From Halobacteriales archaeon (GTDB lineage: Archaea; Halobacteriota; Halobacteria; Halobacteriales; SKSH01): a stretch of DNA of 8,952 nt. A program made the translations under genes and the position numbers. The stretch lies in the NCBI GenBank assembly GCA_007118075.1, contig SKSH01000104.1:1-8952 (forward strand). The letters are read 5' to 3'. The notes under the pieces were generated by a model. It saw only the letters and a list, made by a program, of their open reading frames with translations. It made no database searches and had not been told where the DNA came from. Shown piece by piece: positions 1-6,563 of this stretch; positions within the stretch are counted from its first letter, which is position 1; each line of letters starts with the position of its first letter.

Positions 1-120
1 ATGACTCCACATGTCTCAGCTCTCTTCCCATTCTATCATGAATCGGTGGCGGAACTGGTCGGGGAGAATCTGACACGGATCGATGACGGTCGAGACCTCG
101 TGAACCAGGTCGTCGGCTGA
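1..120 (+). CDS. Possible 3' end of an incoming gene, unknown function
   Basis: Frame 1 is open from the first base to a TGA at 118-120 and encodes 39 residues, with acidic stretches such as GENLTRIDDGRDLVNQVVG at the C-terminus. That composition suits a haloarchaeal protein. The window starts with ATG, so this could be a complete tiny ORF, but the tail of a longer gene cut by the window edge is more likely. No family is recognised and no motif is visible. The next gene starts 37 nt downstream on the same strand. Confidence 0.3.
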   Translation: MTPHVSALFPFYHESVAELVGENLTRIDDGRDLVNQVVG

Positions 121-124
121 GGTC

Positions 125-139
125 GGGTATCAAATACCC
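125..139. promoter_or_regulatory. Palindrome at the TATA position of the next gene
   Basis: GGGTAT (125-130) and ATACCC (134-139) are perfect 6-bp inverted arms around CAA. The centre lies 26 nt upstream of the ATG at 158, where the TATA element of a leaderless archaeal gene is expected, and the A/T core TATCAAATA could serve as a weak TATA box. Seen: the palindrome and its spacing. Inferred: an operator or promoter. It also lies just after the stop at 118-120, so a 3'-end hairpin is an alternative. Confidence 0.35.
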
Positions 140-157
140 TGGTCACATACGGCAAAT

Positions 158-352
158 ATGGATTTCAAACGTCGCTTCACCCTCATGTTGACCCTCGGGG
201 TGACTTTCTCTGCCACCATCATGATGGTGCAGGTCGATCCACTGTTGGGAGCGTTCACCGGTGCACTAGGGGTGGTGGTGAATTACTGGATGGCGTTGAT
301 TCTCTTGCGACGAGCGATGGCAGATTACCAGTCAACTGGGAAACGCACGTAG
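158..352 (+). CDS. Small two-helix membrane protein, unknown function
   Basis: This ORF encodes 64 residues. A short basic N-terminus (MDFKRR) precedes two hydrophobic stretches at about residues 8-25 and 30-50. A basic turn (LLRRA) and a short polar tail follow, which predicts a two-pass membrane protein with both ends in the cytoplasm. The start is the ATG at 158, with no Shine-Dalgarno and an A/T-rich element about 26 nt upstream, consistent with leaderless transcription. Tiny membrane proteins of this kind are common and mostly uncharacterised in haloarchaea. No family is recognised. The hydrophobicity pattern and the positive-inside flanks are the main evidence that it is real. It appears to stand alone, since the next gene starts 288 nt downstream. 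Confidence 0.5.
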   Translation: MDFKRRFTLMLTLGVTFSATIMMVQVDPLLGAFTGALGVVVNYWMALILLRRAMADYQSTGKRT

Positions 353-363
353 ATCGTGATAAC

Positions 364-377
364 CTGGGTACTGGGTA
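364..377. repeat. Tandem 7-bp duplication
   Basis: CTGGGTA occurs twice head to tail (364-370 and 371-377), followed by CC, so that a GGTACC palindrome closes the unit. It lies 12 nt after the stop of the 64-residue membrane protein. It may be simple slippage; no function is implied. Confidence 0.6.
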
Positions 378-390
378 CCTGCTCTCAAGA

Positions 391-419
391 AGCTCCCTCG
401 TGTGGAGCACGAGAGAGCT
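391..419. repeat. 12-bp inverted repeat (hairpin or operator)
   Basis: AGCTCCCTCGTG (391-402) and CACGAGAGAGCT (408-419) are inverted copies with one mismatch around a 5-nt loop. In RNA from the plus strand the mismatch is C against A; from the minus strand it would be a tolerated G-U pair. No T-run follows, so an ordinary terminator is unlikely. It could be a protein-binding site or an RNA hairpin. Confidence 0.5.
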
Positions 420-640
420 CATGATTCAGTCTACTATCCCGTTGTCCGATCGACTCGATTGACGGGTATCGATGCTCGTAGCATGACCTGCGAACGTACC
501 GATCCGGTCAATGACTGGGCGGATTTTCAAAAAATCGGTTCCTGAACCATGCTAACCGGCCGATTTCGCCACTCCGCGTTCGGAGGCCGTAAAAACAACA
601 ATTAATTGGGTAGTCTCGGTATAGGTCCAATCAGTAACGT

Positions 641-862
641 ATGGTGGAAGCCAATACCGAGTCCGTTTCGACGAGACGGTTACTCCTGTTTATCGCCCGT
701 CTAGCCATCTCAGTAGCAATCATCCTGGCCGCCCTACTCTACAATCATTACGTGATCGAGGATGGAGATCCACAGGTGACGCTCGCCATCGTCACCTTGA
801 TCATCATCGTGGTTGTGCTCAACGTGTTCTTCCAACCGATCAAGAGTATATTCGGCCGGTGA
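641..862 (+). CDS. Small two-helix membrane protein, unknown function
   Basis: This ORF encodes 73 residues. A polar N-terminus (about residues 1-13, ending in TRR) is followed by a hydrophobic helix at about 14-34, a short acidic loop (YVIEDGDPQ), a second very hydrophobic helix at about 45-65, and a basic C-terminus (QPIKSIFGR). The pattern predicts two membrane passes with both ends in the cytoplasm and the acidic loop outside. The acidic external loop and basic internal ends suit a haloarchaeal membrane protein. The start is the ATG at 641, with no Shine-Dalgarno before it. No family is recognised. It has the same overall design as the 64-residue protein upstream but no clear sequence similarity to it. 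The overlapping minus-strand frame is probably a shadow here. Confidence 0.55.
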   Translation: MVEANTESVSTRRLLLFIARLAISVAIILAALLYNHYVIEDGDPQVTLAIVTLIIIVVVLNVFFQPIKSIFGR

Positions 863-1042
863 GCGCTGTAGCGAGTGGGATGCAGCAACAACAACCTCAC
901 GGTATTTCATCCCGTCTGTTGATGCGTCCAGCAACGTGACATTCTGGCTGGAACTGCGTTCGATCCACGTCTCCGCGCGATTGCTACCGATTTCGAAGGA
1001 TGTTTCACCACAATTATACGCGATGATAACTTTCCAGGAGCC

Positions 1043-1049
1043 TTTTTAG
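1043..1049 (+). promoter_or_regulatory. TATA-like element of the histidine kinase gene
   Basis: TTTTTAG lies 24-30 nt upstream of the ATG at 1073, the distance expected for a leaderless haloarchaeal transcript. A GGAGG at 1067-1071 sits only one base from the ATG, too close for a normal Shine-Dalgarno, which also favours leaderless initiation. Confidence 0.4.
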
Positions 1050-1072
1050 CTCATTATCTGTATCTTGGAGGT

Positions 1073-4000
1073 ATGAGCCCCGGGATTCGGCTGTTACATG
1101 TCGATGACGACGAGTCATTGCGCTCCATAACAGCCGAGTTCCTTTCGCGCGAGCTGGCTGCTGTTGAGATCGAGTCGGTATCGTCTGCTGATGAGGGGCT
1201 ATCCATGCTCGAAGCGCGATCGTTCGACTGTGTACTCTCCGATTACGACATGCCGGGGGTGTCCGGTGTGGAGTTTCTCACCGAGGTTCGAAAGCAGGAC
1301 ACTGAACTTCCGTTCATCTTATTTACCGGTAAAGGGAGCGAGGAGATCGCAAGCGAGGCGATCACCGCTGGGGTGACCGATTACCTACAGAAATCTACTG
1401 GTACAAGTCAGTATACGGTGTTGGCCAATCGGATCCAGAATGCGGTCGATCAGCACCGTGATCGCCGGTCGCTTCAAGAGAGCCAAGAACGCCTCTCCCT
1501 CCTCATCGAACAATCGCCCATCGGTATCATCGAATGGGATGAGAATTTCAACTTCAGTCGGGTCAACAACGCTGCTGAGGAGATTCTTGGTATCTCTGAG
1601 GCAGATGTCATCGGTGAACCGTGGAATCGAATCGTACCAGGTGACACCAGACCCTCGGTGGATGCGATTGTTGGCGACCTGCTCGAGAATGTGGGTGGGG
1701 GTCACAGCATCAATCGGAATATCCGTGGCGACGGCACGGAGATCATCTGTGAGTGGCACAATCAAGTCGTCACAGACGATCGCGGTGAAGTGATCACCAT
1801 CGTCTCTCAGTTCCAGGATATCACTGAACGTATCGAGCAGCAACAAGCGATTCAAGAGCGGGTCAAGGAACTCACCGCTATCAGGGACACCGTCACCTAT
1901 GTCGAGCAGGATGACCTATCGGAGGATGCGCTCATTCAGCGGCTTGCGAACCGACTCCCTGAGTCATTCCAGTTCCCAACACGGACGTTTGTGAAGCTTG
2001 GGTATGGCGATCTTCTCGCCGTAACGGATGGATTCGATGAGACCTATCCAACCATCTGTGCTGAGACAACTACCGCCGCTGGCAAGTTGCTCACCCTGAC
2101 GATCGCTGTTGAATCCGCTGCTGATGAGGAGGATCCGTTCCTTTCAGAGGAACAAGACCTCATCGAGACACTGGTCGGGTTCCTTCATGAGCACTTCAGC
2201 CAAGAGGAACGATTTGCGCAACTTACAGAGGCCAGGACCAAGTTCGAGACGATCCTCAGCCACTCTTCTGATTACGTCCTCATCGTCGACGAACAAGGAA
2301 CGATCACCTATGCATCCCAATCGATAGAGTCGGTCATGGGGTACCAACCAGCCGCTGTCATCGGTACCAACGCATTCGAATATGTTCATGAAGAGGATAT
2401 CGAGCTGGCCGTTTCGGCCTTCTCTGAGGCGGTATCACAGGATGAGGAGGTATCTATCGAATACCGGGCGATCAGATCGGATGGGGAACCAATATGGATC
2501 GGAGCTCGAGGGCGGGATTATCTGGATGAGGAACACATCGATGGTATCCTGGTCAATGTGCGTGATATCTCTGCTCGCAAGGAACGTGAGCGAGAGCTCA
2601 CTCAAGCCAAGATGCAGCTCGAAGCTGCAGTCGAGGCTGGAAGTGTGGGTACCTGGCAGTGGCTCGTCCAGGAGGACGATTTCTGGGTCGATCCGCTCTT
2701 TGCGGAGACATTCGGCGTAGATCCAGCGCAAGCTCGTGAGGGGGCTGAGCTTTCGTTGTTCTTCTCTTCGATACACGATGATGATCGAGAGCGAGTGCGG
2801 TTAGCCATCGAGACTGCCCTCGATGATTGTGATGACTACAGTATCGAATACCGTGTGTGGAACACTGCTGATGAGCTACGCTGGGTACACGCTCGGGGAC
2901 GGGTGGAATGTGATGATGCGGGCGAACCGGTTCAATTTCCAGGCACACTCATCGATATCACCGAACAGAAGATGTACGAGTACGAGCTCAACAAGCGTTC
3001 GTCTCATCTGGAGCATCTTCATCAGGCGACGAACGACCTCTATGCAGCGTATTCAACGCCAGAATGTCATCAGATCGCAATCGATGCAGCCGTCGAGATT
3101 CTTGGATTCGATTGGTGTACCATCACCGCACCGGCACCTGATTCAGAGCTTTTCGAAATCATCGCCGTTTCTGAGAACACACCGTTGGATGTCGGTGATC
3201 GACCATTCAGGACCGATGAGGGGCTCGCAGGCAAGGTGTACCAGTCGAAGGAGCCAGATATCAGTAACACCGCGTCTGAGGTATCTGAGGGCAAACCAGT
3301 CTCGGATGCGATTCAATCTGGCTTGACTATCCCAATCGGTGATTGGGGGGTGTTCCAGGCGGTCTCAACCGAACGAGATGCATTCGACGAGGTTGATCTC
3401 AGACATGCAGAATTGCTTATCTCTGCCATGCGAACCGCGATTGAACGGATTGAACACGAATCCGAGCTCCAGCGCCGAAACGAACGACTCAACGAGTTCA
3501 CCTCGGTGGTGTCCCACGATCTACGCAATCCCCTCACGGTGGCGGCTGGCCGGATCGAGCTTGCGATGGTTGAGACCTCGAGTGAACATCTCGATGCAGC
3601 GGCGAAGGCACTTGCACGGATGGAGCAGCTGATTGATGACCTGCTTTCGTTGGCCGAACGAGGTGATCGAGTCGGTGAGCGAGCCATCGTTGATCTTGCA
3701 TCGGTGTGTCAGGATGCCTGGGATACCATCGATACGAATGAGGTGTTGCTTTCTATCGAGGTCGATCAGACCATCGTTGCTGATCGAACACGACTACAAC
3801 AGGCGCTTGAGAACCTCCTAGGCAATGCCATCGAGCATGGAGAGACCGTCTCGATGATCACCATCGGATCACTCGAGGATGGATGGTACCTCGAAGATGA
3901 TGGGGTCGGCCTCCCGGAAGACTCGGTCGAGAGACTCTTCGATGCCGGGTTCTCCACCTCCACCGAGGGGACTGGCTTCGGCCTCGCCATCGTCCGTGAG

Positions 4001-4105
4001 ATCATCGATGCACATGGATGGTCGATCAAGGCAACGGATGGTGGGACCGGTGGGGCTCGATTCGAGGTAACCGGTGTCGATTTCGTGTCTGATTCAGCTC
4101 ACTAG
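1073..4105 (+). CDS. Multi-domain sensor histidine kinase (REC-PAS-GAFlike-PAS-PAS-GAF-HisKA-HATPase)
   Basis: A soluble 1010-residue signalling kinase with no membrane segment. Domains by approximate residue: a receiver at 4-122, with acid pocket D11/D12, phospho-acceptor D57 (LSDYDMPG), T85 and K107; PAS at 140-250; a GAF-like linker domain at 262-375; PAS at 390-500 and 515-630, both ending in the usual DISxRK/DITEQK-type sequence; GAF at 645-790; HisKA with H815 in SHDLRNP; and HATPase with N918 in the N box, DGVGLP at 943-948 and GTGFGL at 966-971. All kinase residues look intact. Known of the family: PAS and GAF domains sense ligands, redox state or light, and the kinase passes phosphate to receivers. 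A receiver at the N-terminus suggests input from another kinase or internal transfer. No output domain and no adjacent response regulator are seen, so the partner is unknown. The gene stands alone; a short TTTT tract (4112-4115) follows the stop. Confidence 0.95.
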   Translation: MSPGIRLLHVDDDESLRSITAEFLSRELAAVEIESVSSADEGLSMLEARSFDCVLSDYDMPGVSGVEFLTEVRKQDTELPFILFTGKGSEEIASEAITAGVTDYLQKSTGTSQYTVLANRIQNAVDQHRDRRSLQESQERLSLLIEQSPIGIIEWDENFNFSRVNNAAEEILGISEADVIGEPWNRIVPGDTRPSVDAIVGDLLENVGGGHSINRNIRGDGTEIICEWHNQVVTDDRGEVITIVSQFQDITERIEQQQAIQERVKELTAIRDTVTYVEQDDLSEDALIQRLANRLPESFQFPTRTFVKLGYGDLLAVTDGFDETYPTICAETTTAAGKLLTLTIAVESAADEEDPFLSEEQDLIETLVGFLHEHFSQEERFAQLTEARTKFETILSHSSDYVLIVDEQGTITYASQSIESVMGYQPAAVIGTNAFEYVHEEDIELAVSAFSEAVSQDEEVSIEYRAIRSDGEPIWIGARGRDYLDEEHIDGILVNVRDISARKERERELTQAKMQLEAAVEAGSVGTWQWLVQEDDFWVDPLFAETFGVDPAQAREGAELSLFFSSIHDDDRERVRLAIETALDDCDDYSIEYRVWNTADELRWVHARGRVECDDAGEPVQFPGTLIDITEQKMYEYELNKRSSHLEHLHQATNDLYAAYSTPECHQIAIDAAVEILGFDWCTITAPAPDSELFEIIAVSENTPLDVGDRPFRTDEGLAGKVYQSKEPDISNTASEVSEGKPVSDAIQSGLTIPIGDWGVFQAVSTERDAFDEVDLRHAELLISAMRTAIERIEHESELQRRNERLNEFTSVVSHDLRNPLTVAAGRIELAMVETSSEHLDAAAKALARMEQLIDDLLSLAERGDRVGERAIVDLASVCQDAWDTIDTNEVLLSIEVDQTIVADRTRLQQALENLLGNAIEHGETVSMITIGSLEDGWYLEDDGVGLPEDSVERLFDAGFSTSTEGTGFGLAIVREIIDAHGWSIKATDGGTGGARFEVTGVDFVSDSAH

Positions 4106-4198
4106 AGCGATATTTTCAATACACATCGGGTTTGCCGCTTCGTCTTGGTGGCAGGTCACGATGCGCTTGTCCCTGGGGTTTTCGGAGCGATGCATTCG

Positions 4199-4514
4199 CT
4201 ACTTGCTCTGTGGGACGTGTCCTCTTTGAAACTTGCTTATCAACATATGCCAGCCGGAGGCCTTCCCAGTCCCACCATCCTCTACCACATCGACATAGCC
4301 GTCGAGCATCTCCGCTGCACCGGAGGGTTGAGAGAACTTCTTCAACCTCCTCTGGTGGCACAGGGGTCGGAACATCCATAGCGCCCGAACTCTTGGCAAG
4401 TTCGTCTAACGCTCCATCGAAACGCACCTTGACTCACATCCAGCCTTCGACGTCATTCCCGATCTCCAGCAACTCAAGTTCTGTTCGAGCTACCCCTTCA
4501 GCGACAAGATGGAG
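4199..4514 (-). pseudogene. Probable decayed gene, acidic protein of unknown function
   Basis: On the minus strand, two frames read as natural haloarchaeal protein when joined. One runs from 4514 through TELELLEIGNDVEGWM, a TGA stop at 4434-4436, then VKVRFDGALDELAKSSG and VPTPVPPEEVEEVLSTL. After a frame change at about 4308-4328 the other continues with AAEMLDGYVDVVEDGG and ends HVPQSK at the stop 4199-4201. Another in-frame stop lies at 4515-4517. The joined text is acidic and coherent, whereas each single frame becomes Arg/Cys-rich after the switch. This suggests a gene broken by a frameshift and nonsense codons. No family is recognised. Plus-strand frames through the same DNA are less haloarchaeal in composition, but I cannot exclude that the whole stretch is non-coding. 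Confidence 0.35.
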
Positions 4515-4719
4515 CTATTCATCCTCGCCGACTTGAACGCCGCTAAAAACTGCAACCGAGTGAGGAGTATTAGATCGATTACAACAGAAGCGTTAGAGGT
4601 ATCTCGCGGTGTTGGTCATGTATTTGATAATATACCAGAGATGCAAACAGACCTTGAATTCATCAAAATCAGATTCCATTCCAATATGAATTCACGAGTG
4701 TACTAGGTTTTGGAGAGGC

Positions 4720-4731
4720 AGATTAAAAAAT
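4720..4731 (+). promoter_or_regulatory. TATA-like element of the decayed DtxR-type gene
   Basis: The A/T run GATTAAAAAATT lies 22-33 nt upstream of the ATG at 4753. This fits a leaderless start for the repressor gene, suggesting that its promoter may have outlived its reading frame. The roughly 200 bases before it (4515-4719) are A/T-rich and hold no gene that I can support. Confidence 0.35.
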
Positions 4732-4752
4732 TCGACTTTTCAAATATGGTCA

Positions 4753-5392
4753 ATGATGCTCAGCGCCGTCATGGAAGACTATCTTAAGGCGATCTACCAC
4801 CTTGAGTAAGAGACTGACAATGAGGGTCGCACGTCAACGATCGCAGACCGCTTTGACGTGATGGCACCTACCGTATCGAGTATGCTCGATAAACTCGAAG
4901 AGCGGGAGCTACTCAACCGAGAGAAGTCCAAGGGCGTTTCCTGACGACAGATGGCGAACGGGTCGCGCTCGAAGTCGTCCGACATCACCGGCTCCTTGAG
5001 ACCTATTTGATTGAACACCTCGAATACTCGTTGGCTGATGTCCACGACGAAGCGGATCGACTCGAACACCACATAAGCGATGACCTAGCGGCCAGCGTTG
5101 CAGCGACGATTGACGATCCAGAGACGGATACTCACGGTGATCCGATCCCCAATTCGACACTCGAATTCCCGGACCAACCCATTGGCACCGCACTCTCGGA
5201 GTGTGAGGAAGATTCACTGATTGAAAGAAAACAGGTGAGTGATCGTGATCCTGAAGTTCTCGAATGCTTTTCCGACCGCGGGATCAATCCCGGAACAAAC
5301 TTGTCATTCGGGAGGTTGCGCCATTCGGCCTGTACACACTCGAATCGACCGGCGGGGGTGCAGCCGCCGCGTTGCCAGACGAAGTAGCGTAG
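4753..5392 (+). pseudogene. Inactivated DtxR/MntR-family metal-dependent transcriptional repressor
   Basis: Three frames join into one recognisable repressor. The N-terminal winged helix reads MEDYLKAIYHLE, ADRFDVMAPTVSSMLDKLEE and NREKSKGV. After a one-base loss near 4939-4941 it continues LTTDGERVALEVVRHHRLLE and the metal/dimerisation segment VHDEADRLEHHISDDLAA. After a second frame change near 5298-5303 the SH3-like C-terminus reads VIREVAPFGLYTLESTGG and ends at TAG 5390-5392. A TAA at 4807-4809 interrupts the N-terminus where Gln (CAA) would fit, i.e. one C-to-T change. Intact relatives are about 215-230 residues. Metal-ligand positions look preserved: compared with DtxR VHDEACRWEH, the Cys is Asp here, and E and H are kept. 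Known of the family: such proteins bind Fe(II) or Mn(II) and repress metal-uptake genes. It sits 130 bp upstream of, and in the same direction as, the phnD-type operon. Three independent lesions make sequencing error unlikely but not impossible. Confidence 0.85.
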
Positions 5393-5492
5393 TTTATTCA
5401 GGTTGCTGTCTCTGAACCGGCCCAATCTTACTGATTAGGACGATTTAAAAACCAGTATGGGTTCGATACAATATGATTATTGAGGCGACAAA

Positions 5493-5499
5493 TATTTAA
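5493..5499 (+). promoter_or_regulatory. TATA box of the phnDCE-type operon
   Basis: TATTTAA lies 24-30 nt upstream of the ATG at 5523, as expected for leaderless transcription starting at or next to the start codon. No Shine-Dalgarno precedes the ATG. A second candidate, TTTAAAA at 5444-5450, would give a transcript with a leader of about 50 nt. Confidence 0.5.
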
Positions 5500-5517
5500 T
5501 TTAGACCACTCTAAATT
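5498..5517. promoter_or_regulatory. Perfect 8+8 bp palindrome, probable operator
   Basis: AATTTAGA (5498-5505) and TCTAAATT (5510-5517) are exact inverted copies around CCAC. The site overlaps the end of the likely TATA box and stops 5 nt before the ATG, so a bound protein would block promoter access or initiation. TTAG/CTAA half-sites resemble those described for DtxR-family repressors, and a dead DtxR-type gene lies directly upstream. Binding by that family is an inference; no site with the same arms was noticed elsewhere in the window. Confidence 0.6.
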
Positions 5518-5522
5518 GGGGT

Positions 5523-6563
5523 ATGCAAGGCGGTCCTGGCGCGGACGTGGTAGGTGTTCCCCGGCGAATGGTACTCACCTTGTTGGGTGGCGGGGTTGCA
5601 GCTGGGCTCGCCGGGTGTCTCGGCGACGACAACGAATCCGGTGATCAGGGACGAGATGGCAACCCCGACGGCGAGTCGGACATAAGCGACGAGTTTGTCA
5701 TTGCAGCGGAACCGCTAGATGCCCCGGAAGATGTGGAACGCGAGTGGGAACCACTCGCCGAATGGATAGAGGAAGAAACCGGGGTTCCTACCGAGATTAC
5801 CCGGGTGAGCAACCCGAGTGCGGCGATCGGCGCGCTTGCCACCGGCCAAGCACACGCCTCGTACTTGAGCGGCGGCGGCCCGGCGTGGGTCGGATGGAAC
5901 ATGTACGGGTTCGAGACGCTCGCGGTTGAGGCCGACGAGGAAGGCCTGACGTATTACGTTGCCGCCGCCTACACCCGCTCGGACACCGGGATTGAGACGA
6001 TGCGCGATGCGAAAGGCGTTGATAGCGCGCATACCGGAGATCTGAAGGGTGCCGGAATGTTGATCCCCGTCGCATATCTGGTTCAGGAGAAGCTGGTCGA
6101 ATTTGATGAGAATGACGACGTGACGGCGATTCGAAACGCCGTGGACGAATACTTCGGCAATCCGATTGTCGGTGGCGGCTACGTCGGGGCGCTTCGGGCA
6201 CTATCAGAAGGGCAAGCGGACATCGCGTTCGGCCGAAGCACCACACCCGAGGACTACTGTGGGGGCGACGACGCCGAGGATTGGTGTCTCGACGTGGATG
6301 AGTATGAGATCGTGCAGGAATTCACCGAAGTCCCGAGCCATCCGATCCTGGCTGGAGCCGAAACGACAGTAGGGGAACGGGAGCTGCTCGAAGATGCACT
6401 CCTCGCGCTCAATGACTCCACTGAGGGCCGAGAAATCTTGGAAGAGGTGATCAATGTTCACGCCCTAGAATCAGCGACATCTGGTGAACATCTCGGTCCC
6501 TACGGCGAATTGATCGCACACCTCCCCGGGATTGAGGATCACTTCGTCGATTTGGACGACTAA
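5523..6563 (+). CDS. phnD: PhnD-like ABC transporter substrate-binding lipoprotein
   Basis: A 346-residue extracytoplasmic solute-binding protein. The N-terminus carries a twin-arginine signal (PRRMVLTLL, R14-R15) and a lipobox LAGC with C32, so it is probably exported folded by Tat and anchored by lipid at C32. A Gly/Asp-rich linker (33-57) leads to a PhnD-type domain (about 58-340), recognised by FVIAAEPLDAPEDVEREWEP, VSNPSAAIGALATGQAHASY and LKGAGMLIPVAYLVQ. Known of the family: PhnD proteins bind phosphonate, phosphite or related anions for a PhnCE importer. Odd points: the family-typical STSG loop is replaced by DLKGAG (173-178), the usual His-containing segment reads GGGYVGAL (217-224), and an acidic loop is bracketed by C246 and C255. 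The substrate is therefore uncertain and the symbol denotes family only. It is first in an operon with the ATPase and permease genes. Confidence 0.9.
   Translation: MQGGPGADVVGVPRRMVLTLLGGGVAAGLAGCLGDDNESGDQGRDGNPDGESDISDEFVIAAEPLDAPEDVEREWEPLAEWIEEETGVPTEITRVSNPSAAIGALATGQAHASYLSGGGPAWVGWNMYGFETLAVEADEEGLTYYVAAAYTRSDTGIETMRDAKGVDSAHTGDLKGAGMLIPVAYLVQEKLVEFDENDDVTAIRNAVDEYFGNPIVGGGYVGALRALSEGQADIAFGRSTTPEDYCGGDDAEDWCLDVDEYEIVQEFTEVPSHPILAGAETTVGERELLEDALLALNDSTEGREILEEVINVHALESATSGEHLGPYGELIAHLPGIEDHFVDLDD

Larger units (their letters stand above)
353..640. other. Intergenic stretch with short repeats, no secure gene
   Basis: No convincing gene is seen in these 288 bases between the two small membrane-protein genes. 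They contain a 7-bp tandem duplication, a 12-bp hairpin, and a plus-strand frame open from 363 to the TGA at 543-545. From a GTG at 402 that frame would give 47 residues with several acidic ones. It has no promoter or ribosome-binding signal that I can point to, so I do not call it. Just before the next gene lies an A/T-rich patch, AATTAATT at 600-607, a weak TATA candidate. Confidence 0.5.

Noticed and set aside
813..1049. Plus-strand 78-codon frame after the second membrane protein
   Set aside because: It overlaps the end of the 73-residue gene in another frame, is Ser/Cys-rich and poor in acidic residues, and has no start signal.
1067..1071. GGAGG as the Shine-Dalgarno of the kinase gene
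   Set aside because: It is only one base from the ATG, too close for normal pairing during initiation, and a TATA-like element suits a leaderless transcript.
1385..1855. Long minus-strand frame inside the kinase gene
   Set aside because: It lies wholly within well-supported receiver and PAS coding sequence and is a shadow frame.
4509..4706. Plus-strand 65-codon frame starting MELFILADLNAAKN
   Set aside because: The codons become A/T-rich and the residues are not acidic after the first third. It overlaps a better minus-strand candidate and has no promoter or ribosome-binding signal.
4106..4740. Insertion sequence or transposase remnant after the kinase
   Set aside because: No catalytic motif, terminal inverted repeat or target duplication could be seen, and the readable fragments do not resemble a transposase I know.
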